Assembly (NCBI RefSeq): GCF_958450345.1
Contig: NC_088782.1
Span: 1,373,501 to 1,437,500 of the forward strand
Source of the DNA: Calliphora vicina
Lineage: Eukaryota; Arthropoda; Insecta; Diptera; Calliphoridae
DNA: 64,000 nt
Direction: 5' to 3'
Shown: in pieces, positions 12,284 to 24,292 of the stretch
Layout of the letters: every line of letters begins with the position of its first letter
How positions within the stretch are numbered: the first letter of the stretch is position 1
The notes under the pieces: model-generated
The model's input: only the letters and a program-made list of their open reading frames with translations
The model's database searches: none
Told to the model about the DNA's origin: nothing
Position numbers and translations under genes: made by a program

Positions 12284-13171
12284 CAGTGTTTAAAAAGCTA
12301 CGATAAATAACAAATTTTTAACTGTTGCTACAACTACTGCTTCAAAAAAGTGTATGTAGCGGTAGCAGTAGCATTTGTCTTTTTTCGTTTTCTTGTTTTT
12401 TTAAAATTACTGCTACCTTCAAAATATAAAACTCTTAACAGAGCAGTAGTAATAAAACATGAATTGTAAATGAAGTAGTAGCATAAAAATACAAATCATT
12501 GCTACTGCTCTATATCGAGTTTTAATTTTTAAGGTAGCAGTAAAGTAGCAGTTGATGCAGCAGTTAAGGTAGCAATAAAAGTAGTCAAAAAAGAAAATCT
12601 TCAGTCATAACACCAAAATTGACAGAATTAAACACTGTATGTTGTTTTTGTTTTGAGAGTGTTTAAAAGAATTATTCGTTTTTATTCGTCTCAGTTGTTC
12701 GTGTTGGTAACAGAAAGATGGTGTTGTCTGTGTGTATAACAAAAAAGCCGAACTTTTGTTTACAACACGACCAACTTACACAAATATACTTTTTTGGCTG
12801 AAGATTTTTATTTTTGACTTATATTATTGCTACCTCAACTGCTACTTCAACTGCTACTTAACTGCTACTTCTTCTACTACCTCAACTGCTACTTCTATTA
12901 CTACTAAATTTAAAAAGTAGCAGAATTAATAAAAAACTAATGACTGCTACATCAAAACTTTTTTCTTTTTTAAGTTAGCAATAGAAAATAAATTACTCTG
13001 CTACTTTTAAATTTTTCTTTTATTAGTACTACTACAACTACTGCTACCGAAATGTGTAGGTAGCAGTAGTAGTAGTAATTGATTGACTCCGAGTTTTTAT
13101 TAATTTTTTAACTAGACTACTTGTGTTTTTTCGTTGCTACTGCTACTTGTAGTCTAGTTTTTTAAACACTG
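12284..13171. mobile_element. hAT-like MITE built of CTACTG-type repeats
   Basis: Ends CAGTGTTTAAAAA (12284) and its complement (ending 13171) form TIRs. The 8-bp direct duplication GAAAAAAT lies immediately outside on both sides (12276-12283, 13172-13179). CAGTG-type ends plus an 8-bp duplication are hAT hallmarks. The interior is dominated by imperfect GTAGCAGTAGCA runs on the left half and their complement (CTGCTACTTCAACTGCTAC) on the right half, giving a long foldback. A unique core near 12600-12780 has no recognisable transposase. Non-autonomous. Confidence 0.85.
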
Positions 13172-13179
13172 GAAAAAAT

Positions 13180-15039
13180 CATAACTCTTGCACCAAATGA
13201 GATAATCCAAAAATTTAAAAATCATATACTAGATAATTCATCAGCCTATGAAATGAGTGTTTGAAAAGAGTTCTACGTCTTTTAGGTGCCAACTTATGGC
13301 TTAGCAAATTTTAAATTTGTGGAAAAATCAATTTTGTGGAAAGTAAAATAAAATATTTTTTTAAAAATTTTGATTTTTTATGTTTTTTTTATGATTTATT
13401 TTTTCAAAATTTATTTTGTAAAATATTCCAGAAAGGATTTAAAATTTATTATTCTTTTTTAATTTAGTTTAAAATTTTTATTTAAAATATTGGGTTTTCA
13501 CGGTTATATGTCATAAATTGCCCAAAAATACAACACATTTTTGAAACCATGTCTTTTTTAAAAAGTTTACCTCTAGCAAAAAATAGGGCAAGAAATTGAT
13601 AGTATTTTTTTTTAAATTTTCCATCAAAGTTGAGAAATACCTACTGAAAAAATGGATAGTTGGTAAATATCGATTTAACTTTACAAATTCAAAGCAAACA
13701 GTACAATTCTATACATATTCATTATAAATAGATCTATTAACAGAATCAAAAATAATGACGATCCCTTACCTAGTTTTCGAGATATTGTATCTGAAAGCAG
13801 ACAAATTTGCTTAAAAATTGTATGTTTTTTTTTTTTGAAAACTTTGTAGGGCTATATCTTCTGAAACAAAAATCTGATTGTAATAAGAGTAGCATTTTTT
13901 AAATCGCTGAACAATTTCCTGTCAAATAGTTTTATTCATATATTATTTAGGGGCACATGAAATTTTTGATTTTTGCAACCTCACGAATAATCTTCAGCTA
14001 TGATCATGTGAAATTTCATGTCAATCACAATAGCCAAAACATTTTTAATCTAATGTACTGTGCAGCAGTGTATTTAAATCTAACATCACTTAAAGAATCC
14101 ATACATTAGTTTTTCCAAAAAAAAACAAAACAAACAAAAAACATCGTTAAACAAAATGATTAAAAAGCACGAATAACTTGAATTATCTAATATAGAGGCG
14201 TAACGCCACAATGATTATTATTATTTAATGGTTTTTTATTTTCAAAACAAGTATTGCATAGTTTTACAAATAAAAACTTCTTTTCTTCAAATACCTAACA
14301 ATGATGCAATTCAAATACCAAAACAAAAAAATCAAGACTCATACACACATTCATGTTTCTGCCAAAATGCAATTGAAAGCCTGAGAACTGAAAATCATCA
14401 ATCATAAATTGTGTTAAATTAAATAAATATCAAAAAATAGAAGATTTCTATTAAATTTGTTGCTTTATTATATAAAATTAGATGTGGTCTAGACACTAAT
14501 TATTGAAATCCAGCATAATGCATAAATTTATTTGAAATTATAACAACAATTTGCTAATTTAGAAATAATCCTGAGAAATATTTTTCATATTTTTTGTTTC
14601 ACTTTAAAACCATTATTTACCAAAAAAAAAAACAAAAAAAAAAATGTAAATAAAAAACGTATTTAATAATAATTTCCGCATAGTTGATTATGATGGTTAA
14701 TAAATTTATATTTGATTACCCTTAATTTTAGTTTAAGTATTGGTTTAAACGTAACAGACTGCAGGCGACCTAAACATTTAAGCAGACGATTTACAGCATA
14801 TTGGTTAGTTAAAGCCTTAACTTGTAGCTTAAAGTTGTAAAAATTTCCAGAGAAGGTTAATAAGAGTAGTGACCTTTTCAAACTAAACAAGGTTTAAATT
14901 GACCACAGCTTTTAAACTATGAAATATTTTGAATTAATTTAATACATACATTTATAGGAGAAGGCATTATTGTCAAATTACAATTGCTTTAATCTTTAAA
15001 ATCTAATATTTCCTTAAAAATAGTTAACAAAACACTCAC
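13180..15039. other. AT-rich sequence, nothing firm
   Basis: Probably includes the right part of an older dispersed repeat interrupted by the hAT-like MITE (13180-14060). No reliable open frame; the 75-codon minus-strand frame near 14663 has no domain and no splice context that I can support. Confidence 0.5.
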
Positions 15040-15088
15040 CATTGTTATAATTGTTTAATGGGGCTTCTTGGCAGCCAGCAAAGTAATC
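15040..15088 (-). CDS. possible exon with splice donor (weak)
   Basis: Reading the minus strand, an open block ends at AACAATG followed by GTGAGT, a good 5' splice site at 15039-15034. The frame reading DYFAGCQEAP then LNNYNN is open from the putative acceptor GGAAAG (ending 15089) and leaves one extra base (phase 1). A second frame is also open, so the reading frame is not certain, and the acceptor lacks a clear pyrimidine tract. A stronger acceptor (TTATTTAACAG, further upstream near 15150) would put a stop in every frame, in which case this would be untranslated leader. Not recognised as any family. Confidence 0.18.
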
Positions 15089-15951
15089 CTTTCCTTTCGA
15101 TAAAATGCTTTTGAAATTCAATTACTGGATAATTTAAATTATGTCACTGTTAAATAAATTTAATGAGACAATAAATGACAATTTAACCATAAAAAACCGC
15201 ACTTTCTATAAATTTATAATTTTATATCAATACAAATGCACTTGTTGCACACAAACTCTATTATTTATACACTCGCAACTAATTTTATTAATGACGATTA
15301 AATATGACAAGGTAAACAAACACCTTGATATTTAAGCTCAATGTTGGTTGGCTAATGACAGTTGTTATTATTATTTGTTGTTGTTGTTTTGTTGTTGTTT
15401 TTTCTCAAATTTACTTAATTTTAAAAATGTATTTTATTATATTTATTTATTTTTTTTTTGATTTTTATAAGTTGAGAGGCACTCATTTCAAATGTAATAA
15501 AGTTGCAACATTTTTTATTATTATTAGTTTTAAATTAAAACAGCAATAACTTCAAACTTCTAAAGCCTTATTTTTGATGCTTTTGTAACTTTATATACAT
15601 ACATATTTACGATACTTGTTTAACTGTTAATAAAATTACTATTGAATTTCATAAAATGCAAAATAACGTAACATCACTTTTCATAAGTTTATAGGAGAAG
15701 CAAAAAACGATATAAAAAATTAAAACTACTGGAGATATTGAAACAAAATTTTCAAATCTGAATTACAATGACTCTAGAAATATATTTTATGAAAAAAGCA
15801 AATTTTTTCATAGCTCTTTTTCAAAGCGGCTTACGTTTTTTTGAATTGTTATTTTCTGAAACAAAAAAACGTATCGTCAATATAAATTTTTATGAAAAAA
15901 TAAAAACTTAAATAAAAATATTATTTTTATTTTAAATAAAAGCAGTTTATA
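15089..15951. other. AT-rich sequence, nothing recognised
   Basis: TTG/TTA-rich low-complexity DNA; the short frames here are artefacts of composition. Confidence 0.55.
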
Positions 15952-16295
15952 TATGGGGCATTTCATGTCAAGTGAACCAACTTTTGAAATCGATGTCTTC
16001 CGATCGGGAAGAGCACCAAGGTTAGCTCTATTGGATAGTAACTCAGACACAATTTTTCAACAACATCGGTCGAGAACTCTCTGAGTTATAGGGGGTAAAA
16101 TTTTGACAATTTGGTCAAACAGGGGTTTTTTCTTATCCATGTAACTTATTACCTATTGTTCTTAGCAAAATGTGTCCCAAATAGTATAGATAGCTATTTC
16201 TTCGATCTTTCGAAAAAAAATATTTATAAAAAAAAATAAAAAATGTTTAATATTTTTTTTCCGAAATCAAAAACTTTTTTGACTTTTTTTTAAAA

Positions 16296-16331
<36 letters not shown>

Positions 16332-18178
16332 TCTTAAAATAAAGTTTAGATATTTTCCTTGAACACCTACTTGGTCGCTTAGTGGGATGCGAGTGGGATA
16401 TCTATCAAAATAAATATTTTGTAACTCAAAACATAAAATTTTTGACTTTTTTTGCAAAATCAAAAACTTTGTTGACTTTTTTTTTCAAAATGGACCCTTT
16501 TTTAATCTTTTTTTTTAGGTCAAACAAAAGCTTAGATATTATCCTTGAAGACCCTTTTGGTCGCTTAGTGGGATGCGAGTGGGATATCTATCAAAATAAA
16601 TATTTTTTAACTCAAGACTTACAATTTTTGACTTTTTTTTTTGCAAATACGATTTTTTTTCCAAATGGGCCCTTTTTTTAAAATTTTTTTTGTAGTCAAA
16701 AGAAAGCTTAGGTCCATTCCTTTAAGATATTTTTAGTCCCTTAGTGGGATGCGAGTAGGATATCTATCAAAATAAATATTTTGTAACGCAAGACATAAAA
16801 TTTTTTAATTTTTTTTTTGCAAAATCAAAATTTTTTTCCAATATGGGCCCTTTTTTAATTTTTTTTTTTTTGCTCAAAAGAAAGCCTAGGTCCATTCCTT
16901 TAAGATATTTTTAGTCCCTTAGTGGGATGCGAGTGGGATATCTATCAAAATAAATGTTTTAACACAAAAATTGTATGTCTTGAGTTACAAAACATTTATT
17001 TTGATATATATCCCACTCGCATCCCACTAAGCGATCAAAACCATCTTAAAGGAATAGGCCTAAGCTTTCTTTATAGCAAAAAAAAAAATTACAAAAAGGG
17101 CCCATTTTAAAAAAAACTCAAAAAAGTTTTTGATTTTGCCAAAAAATCAAAAATTGTATATCTTGAGTTACAAAATATTTATTTTGATAGATATCCCACT
17201 CGTATCCCACTAAGGGACCTAAAATATCTTAAAGGAATGGACCTAAGCTTTCTTTTGACTAAAAAAAAAAATTTTAAAAAAGGGCCCATTTTGAAAAAAA
17301 AATTCGAATTTGCAAAAAAAAAGTCAATAATTGAATGTCTTGAGTTACAACATTTTTATTTTAATAGATATCCTACTCACATCTTCCTAAGTGACAAAAT
17401 AGGTCTTAAAGGAAAAGACCTAAGCTTTCTTTTGAGCAAAAAAAATTTTTAAAAAAAAGTCCCATATTGGAAAAAAATTTCGATTTTGCAAAAAAAAAAT
17501 TAAAAAATTGTATGTCTTGCGTTACAAAATATTTATTTTGATAGATATCCCACTCGCATCCCACTAAGGGACCAAAAGGGTCTTCAAGGATAATATCTAA
17601 GCTTTTGTTTGACCTAAAAAAAAAGATTAAAAAAGGGTCCATTTTGAAAAAAAAAAGTCAACAAAGTTTTTGATTTTGCAAAAAAAGTCAAAAATTTTAT
17701 GTTTTGAGTTACAAAATATTTATTTTGATAGATATCCCACTCGCATCCCACTAAGCGACCAAGTAGGTGTTCAAGGAAAATATCTAAACTTTATTTTAAG
17801 AAAAAAAAAAATAAAAAAAAATAGCGTATTTTAAAAAAAAGTCAAAAAAGTTTTTGATTTCGGAAAAAAAATATTAAAAATTTTTTATTTTTTTTTTTAA
17901 ATATTTTTTTTCGAAAGATCGAAGAAATAGCTATCTATACTATTTGGAACACATTTTGCTAAGAACAATAGGTAATAAGTTACATGGATAAGAAAAAACC
18001 CCTGTTTGACCAAATTGTCAAAATTTTACCCCCTATAACTCAGAGAGTTCTCGACCGATGTTGTTGAAAAATTGTGTCTGAGTTACTATCCAATAGAGCT
18101 AACCTTGGTGCAAATTTCATCCCGATCGGAAGACATCGATTTCAAAAGTTGGTTCACTTGACATGAAATCCCCCATAT
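15952..18178. mobile_element. 2.2 kb near-perfect palindrome with 180-bp subrepeats (foldback-like)
   Basis: The left arm begins ATATGGGGCATTTCATG and the right arm ends in its near complement. Outer arm segments of about 420 bp (15952-16370 and 17760-18178) match almost base for base inverted. Inside are tandem units of about 180 bp, each with the landmark TTAGTGGGATGCGAGTGGGA. Four point right (near 16379, 16562, 16740, 16918) and five point left (near 17004, 17185, 17366, 17546, 17726). Each ends in long A or T runs. Long inverted repeats with internal tandem repeats recall Drosophila Foldback elements; a long hairpin transcript processed to siRNA is the other reading. Open frames inside are repeat artefacts. 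It is inserted in a Helitron-like repeat. Confidence 0.85.
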
Positions 18179-18432
18179 GTATCTACACAAATTTCGCTCA
18201 AAATAAGTTTTATATATATAAAATTCATGTCAAAAAATTTTATTATGATCGGTCCATAATTATTCATAGCTCCCATATAAGACCCGCTTCCGAAAATCAC
18301 TTTAAAGTGAATAAATCTTATAAAAATTATGGTATACATACAAAATTCATGATAAATAACTTTCATATAGACACAAATCACACGACCTAATTTCATGGTG
18401 ATCGGTCCATAATTGGATTTGTAATCCAGTTA
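18179..18432 (-). repeat. Helitron/DINE-like repeat fragment
   Basis: Contains GATCGGTCCATAATT and CATAGCTCCCATATAAG, phrases shared with 28684-29397, 61037-61075 and 63485-64000. Orientation is opposite to the copy at 28.7-29.4 kb. Overlapping open frames on both strands are characteristic of the repeat and not genes. Confidence 0.7.
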
Positions 18433-19415
18433 TTGAGCAAAAAGGGTGAAAAATTGGTTAAAAAAATTTAAAAATGGGCATTTTTGCGATTTTTAAGGCA
18501 CTGGGTGCACCTTTTTCGGGTAGGTATGTCCGTACTTTTTTTCTACTATTCAATATCTACAACTTTGCTTCAGCCACAAAAGAGATATTCCGTACGGTAT
18601 TTATATCATTAAATTATTACGGCAGCCAACTTGACAAAACTAATGATGCAGAAGTTCTTATTTTTGGGGCTACTTTCACGTGCAATTGTCAGAATTGAGT
18701 CCCAAAATCATGTGTTGTACTGTGTTATGTAGTGAATCGTACTGAATAATAAAATCAATTTCGAATTTTTTAATGATACGTTGTTTAGCATTTTAGGTGT
18801 TGATATGTACTACAATAATTAACATATTGAGTGCCGTCGTACAAGTTAAAACTATATTTGTAAATAATAAAGTGTTAAGAAACTTGAAAAACGTTAGGTT
18901 CATGTAAAGATACCATTTCTCAAAATTGTTCTTCTACAGTTTTTAGCTGGTATTTCTATGTTATTTTTTAAACTTTTCAGAGTGTTTGATATTTATTTCG
19001 AAGATATTTCTATAAAATGTTTCGAAACAAAAATTTGTTCACCTTCTCCATGAGATAAATCAAAGCTAGAAAATACATTTTGAGAAATGGTAAATTAAAC
19101 ATTTTCGTTGGGAACATCATCGACTTGGTTTCATACAAATTGTATATTGCAATCTACAAATAACGATTTAATTATAACCTAATTACACACATGTACATTA
19201 GGTTTTCTCTAATATTATTGGACTTTTTCGTTTTTCAGTGCTCCAAAGTTATAACATTTTCAAAATCGAAAAACGTTTATTGAAGTTTCAAGTTTGGTCA
19301 ATCTGGTGTTAAAAGTTGTACAAGACATATATTTAATGATGATGAAATTAGTTTAGAGCTTGAGAGTACTAAAAATCTAAAAAACTCGAATATAAGTGCC
19401 ACCCTAATGTACATA
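18433..19415. other. AT-rich sequence, possibly more old repeat
   Basis: A 74-codon plus-strand frame at 18474-18698 lies in somewhat GC-richer DNA contiguous with the Helitron-like fragment. I recognise no domain and treat it as repeat-derived. The rest holds nothing I can name. Confidence 0.5.
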
Positions 19416-20977
19416 CGAGGGTGGGTCAACAAGTTTCTTGACTTTTTGAATTTCCCGCCTTTTTACTGAAAAGGCGACAATGCTCAAGTCAACAAGCATT
19501 TGTTGTTATTTGACTCCATTCATGGAAAATTATTTTCAAAAACATATTTAACTTTTGACAATTAGGGCAAGTTCTATGGTAAAGTAAAATTTTCCTATGG
19601 TGGAAAAATTTCATAATTATATTTTGACTTCAATAAATTGACAATTGACAATTCTCTAGAAAATCGGAAATACTTAAGAACAAATTATTTGTTTTTCACT
19701 CTTTATTGATATATTTTTATTTTATTGAAGATTTAAAAATGAAATTAGAAAGAAATATATAGCTTAGTTTTGTATATTTTATTTATTTTATGTTTGTCAA
19801 ATATTTCTGGTCCCGTTTCACACACGCCCTTAAAAATAGTTTTCTATGGAAAATGAAAATATAAAAACTAATTTTGAAATTTGTTATCAGGAATCCCGCA
19901 ATTCCCAAAAAAGTTTTGAAAAATACCAAAAATGGAATTTTTTGTTTTTTTGTCTGCATAATATCCATACCAGGGTTATCGAAACCGACTATTTTTGCCC
20001 TAAAGTTGAATTTTACATACAAATTTTTCAAATATTTTTTCATTTAAAATATTTTACGTAGAGTTAGATTTTCAAAAAGTATAAATTCCTTAACAAAATT
20101 TTAGAAATTTTCCACAGTATTTACTTACATCAGATGCTACCAGTTTGATTAAATCTGTTACTAAGAATACCAAATACTTGTGTCAAAATAAATATATTTA
20201 AAAATTAACTGCGCTTTAGGCCCTAATTTTGTAAATCACGTCACCAAAGTGATATTTATATGGAAAGCAAAAACAAAATTTCAAAAATTTTAAAAAATTG
20301 TTTTTGTGTTATATACAAAATTTTCAAATTATGAAAGGCAAATCAACGTTTGAATTTTGGTGCGTTTGTTCTGTTAAGAATTTGTATATAAAACAAAAAC
20401 AAATTTTTAAAATTTTTGAAATTTTGTTTTTGCTTTCCATATAAATATCACTTTGGTGACGTGATTTACAAAATTAGGGCCTTAATTTAAATGTTATGCA
20501 ATGTATTTTAAATTTTTGTTTTTTTAATATTAGTTTAGTAATGAAAAGTCGGAATTAAATGTAATTTGATTACTTGTTTTTGTTAATAAAAAACTGTTTA
20601 GGTAGTTGTATTTTTACCGGTTTTATTTGAAATACCCTTTATATATCCTCAAACACTGTAAAATATTTAAAAAACTACTAAATTTGTTAAAATTAAATCA
20701 AATGAAAAAAATTATATAATTTGTCTTTTGTTAATTTAACTGAATTTTAAATTGTCAAGAAAAATCTATTTTTTTTTTCTTTAACGTCAAGAAAAATCAA
20801 GCTTTTTTCCGAATAAAAAATCCATCCTATTCTCCGGATTTAGCCCATGGTGACTATTTCTTGTTTCCAAACCTGAAGAATTGGCTCGTCTGACTCAAAG
20901 AACTCAAAGACTATGTTGAAAAAAAAAATGATTTTTTATCCAAAACTATGTGTTTCATTAAGAAAGTCACGCCCTCG
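19416..20977 (+). pseudogene. mariner relic, second lineage
   Basis: Ends CGAGGGTGGGTCAAC (19416) and its imperfect complement GACTTTCTT/ACGCCCTCG (to 20977) sit inside TA dinucleotides, as for mariner. Near 20828-20890 the plus strand reads YSPDLAHGDYFLFPNLKNWL, the conserved mariner block with the last catalytic Asp, in a lineage distinct from the other four relics here. Most of the transposase is unrecognisable and a MITE (20218-20482) has inserted in it. Confidence 0.8.
20218..20482. mobile_element. MITE with 75-bp TIRs inside mariner relic
   Basis: AGGCCCTAATTTTGTAAATC starts at 20218 and is mirrored by a right arm ending at 20482. The arms match for about 75 bp (through CACGTCACCAAAGTGATA and a KAAAACAAAATTTC-like stretch) with very few mismatches, leaving a short loop. 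No coding content. Target duplication not obvious; superfamily unassigned. Confidence 0.8.
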
Positions 20978-21072
20978 TACATACCAACGTTAATGAATTG
21001 TGAAGGGCTTAAACAGTCAGTTGGTTTATTAAGAATGTTGGTGAGACTAAACAACTGAAATATGGTAGATAA

Positions 21073-21518
21073 GTACTACACCATTTCCAATTGTATTTCA
21101 GAATTTTCCAATTGTATTTCAGAAATTTCCATTTGTATTTCAGAAAATTCTAATAGCAATACAAAAGAAAATTTCTGAAATACAAATAGAAATTTCTGAA
21201 ATACAATTGGAAAATTTTGAAATACAATTAGAAACTTTTTAAGTATAAATTAAAAATTCTGAAATACAAATGGAAATTTCTGAAATACAATTGGAAAATT
21301 CTGAAATACAATTGGAAATTTCTGAAATACAATTAGAAATTTCTGAAATATAAATGGAAATTTCTGAAATATAATTGGAAAATTCTGAAATATAATTGGA
21401 ATATTCTGAAATATAATTGGAAAATTCTGAAATATAATTGGAAATTTTTGAAATTCAATTGGAATTTTCTGAAATATAATTAGAAATTTCTGAAATACAA
21501 TTGGAAATGGTGTAGTAC
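21073..21518. mobile_element. minisatellite-bearing MITE (CTGAAATACAATTGGAAA family), copy 1
   Basis: GTACTACACCATTTCCAATT at 21073 and its complement ending 21518 form the ends. The interior is an array of a unit of about 20 bp, CTGAAATACAATTGGAAATT with variants, in opposite orientation in the left (to about 21150) and right parts. Related blocks lie at 29535-29770, 29926-30112 and 55078-55158, so the array is dispersed with its ends. Confidence 0.8.
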
Positions 21519-21547
21519 ATGCGATAAATTACATCTAATTTAAGTAA

Positions 21548-22182
21548 AACAAGTTAGAAAGCTATATTCGGCTGTGCCCAATCTTATTTACCCTTCACCA
21601 AATTATATTTTAAAATAAAAAATTTTAAATATTTTCAGGAAATTTTTTTTTTTTTATTTTCGTTTAACTTTTTTGTTAATGAAATGTTTTTATTTTAATT
21701 TTTGAAAAAAAAAATTAAATTAATTAAAAGTGAAAAAATTTTTTTGGTCGAAAAAAAAAATCGGGTTAAAAAATATTTGTCTGGATTTTGACCCATGGTA
21801 TGTTCGACTTACTATGGCTTTATATATGTACGTCGTTGAAATATCTACATTAGATAACCATATTGTCTACATTAATGACTTAGTAATCCATATATACATA
21901 GATATAAAATAGGTAAAAAATCGAGGTTGTCGTGGTTTTTGTGGCGATTTTCTCGATTTTAAATAGTAGGCGAACCGGCTCAATAGCGGATATATTGATG
22001 CATAAATTATGTACTTATGTAAGTTATTTGGGGCCTACGAAAAGTTGATTTCAACATACAGACGGACATGAGAACATTGATATATCGACTCTGCTATCTA
22101 TAACGATCCAGAATATACATATATATATTGTGGGATCGCAAATGAAAAATGTACCCTTGTCACTCATGGTGAAAGGTATAAA
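21548..22182. repeat. mini-me/DINE-like dispersed repeat
   Basis: Starts AACAAGTTAGAAAGCTATAT then TCGGCTGTGCC..AATCTTAT and TACCCTTCACC, and ends near GGTGAAAGGTATA. Internally it has GACGGACATGAGAA and a TATATATAT tract. The layout (terminal imperfect inverted phrases, a GACGG or GTCTG tract, a TA tract) matches dipteran mini-me/DINE-1 type non-autonomous Helitrons. A full-length relative is at 52986-53528. Confidence 0.65.
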
Positions 22183-24057
22183 AAAATGTTGCCGAATTTT
22201 GTTTAAATGTTAAATGCAATTTGAAAATATCACAACAGTTCCCGTTTAAAGTTCCTAATGAAACTCCCTGACAATTATATACATACATATCACTAGCCAA
22301 TAAACCTAAATCTTGCAACAACAAAATACATATAAACTTTTCATTGTAAATCAGTGTATTTTGTTGATGGGTCAACTATAAAACTCTGGAGAGATTAAAT
22401 ACTTTTTTACTCTAAGTTGCGCCTCTTGTTCTACTATAAGCTTAAAGGAATCTCTACAAATATTAGTTTTTTTAAAAGAGAAAACGCGTAAAATTTACTA
22501 ACTGGGTTTCCCCCAGTAATGGTTTAGGCCCTGGATAGGAAATACATGTTTGAATTTTTTAAAACCAAAGCTTTAAAATGTAAATTTATCATTTTAATGC
22601 AATTTTTCAAATTATTTAATTTAAATGTACATATTTCGAACTATAATTTTTCACCATTTAAACCACTAAATCAAATGTCACAATAATATTTCTAAAACAT
22701 AAAATATCTCTCCATTTATTTGGAAAAAAAGTCAACTGTAACAAAAGGTGATAATTAAAACAGACAAATGCTTTCAAAAAATATTCCTTATATGCAAAAA
22801 ATAAATAGGTGTTTGAAAAAAAAAATGTGGCTTTAGATTTTGAAATGCTTAGAGACCAAAAATAAACAGTTCGCAAAAAAATCTAATAAACAAAATTAAA
22901 CGAAACTAAACTATATAAATTTCATGTTTAAATGAAATAAATTAATTTAATTGTTTGATTTTGTGTGTTTTTTGTTTTTTTTTTTTGTTTGTTCATTTCA
23001 TTTACTGATCACAATTCTCATCAAGCACGAATTTATTTATAACAATTTTATTACAATCAATTAGACGCACAGAGAGTTGGTTAATGTGGCTGGTTAGTTG
23101 GTTTGTGGTAATAACAACCAACAAGAGTGATTAAATGGCAAAAATATACCGCAGCAACAAGAAATGACCTAGTCACACCTTTATGACGTTTTTACTTTAT
23201 TTTTTTTATTTAATTTTATTATAAAAATCAACGAAAAAATACACAAAAATGACTACTGCCCATAGTTGAGCCGTTTAAATGCGGCTTTAAGTAAACTAGT
23301 GTTTATTTATGGTAGAAAATTTTATTACAAATTTTTTTAATTTTTTTTGGAGAAAAAATCAAAACATACTATGTTGTGGTAAACTTGGCAACAACTATGG
23401 ATAAAAATCGAATAACTAAAACAAATATTAAGCTAAATACTTGTGTACTCTACTATTTAGTAGTTGCCGTAAAATATACTCATGAAAATTTAATGAATTT
23501 CGCAAAACTCCAAGAAACACTGCTAAAGAAATACTTAAAAACGCAGTAAAATCCGACTTACAAGACATTTTAATGTCAACTATATTAAATAATGGTCAAA
23601 TTATGCAAAAGAACTCTTGGCTTCGTGGGAAGTGGTAGGTAGGCGGGCAGGCAGGCAGGCCACTGCAATCAATGGACGTGTATAAAAAAATCAAACAAAT
23701 TGAATTAAATTAAACTTGAATTAAGTTTTTCAAACATTTAAATCATTGATAAATTATGACCATTAAACGTGTTTCAAATAATTGTTATTTAATCTATTAA
23801 GCTTGAACGCTCAAAATACGATTAGTTAAATAAATTAAATCAATTTTAAAGTTGTACTTCTTCTTTTCGTCAATTTTTAAATTTTCTTAACAACTTTTAG
23901 TTGATTAAAACTTTTTGAAATTGCATTCTATTGCTTTACTAAATTACTAAACAACTAACTATTTATTGAAGAATATTGTTATCTAATGAGAAACCAGAAG
24001 CTTTTTAGAATAATGCTGCATGCCTACCTACAGAAGTTTAGAAATTATATTGGAACT
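22183..24057. other. AT-rich sequence; GGCA microsatellite
   Basis: No gene is supported. A short GGCAGGCAGGCAGGC run lies near 23644-23660. Several 70-codon frames have no domain. Confidence 0.55.
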
Positions 24058-24292
24058 ACACAGAGAAAACAGATTCGTGATAGCAACCGAATTTATTACC
24101 AATCGAATGATACGATTGCGTTTATAGAATTTTTCGGTTCTATCAACAGAAAGTTAGTTGATAAAGAAGAATTTCGATTGAAACAACCAAACTTTTGTTA
24201 CCCCTTCCAAAATTGTGTAGACACAACTGTAAAATTCGGTCACTGAGGTAGAAACATTCGATTGGCAACAAATTCGGTTGCTATAGGGTTCT
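24058..24292. mobile_element. MITE of the CAGATTCGTGATAGCAACCG family, interrupted copy
   Basis: ACACAGAGAAAACAGATTCG then TGATAGCAACCGAAT at the left end, interior with CTATCAACAGAAAGT and CCCCTTCCAAAATT, and near the right ATTCGGTTGCTATAG. The intact relative is at 40568-40800 in the opposite internal orientation. The expected terminal phrase ACGAATCTGTTT..CTGTGCAG is missing here but appears at 25495-25530, so this copy seems split by about 1.2 kb of other DNA. The 86-codon frame across it is not a gene. Confidence 0.7.

Noticed and set aside
15040..15150. Alternative longer exon using the better acceptor TTATTTAACAG
   Set aside because: Every reading frame then contains a stop, so a coding exon of that length is not supported; only an untranslated exon would fit.
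16382..17642. Several 60-99 codon frames with repeated GCEWDIYQNKY peptide
   Set aside because: They are translations of the 180-bp subrepeat in the palindrome, present in both orientations.
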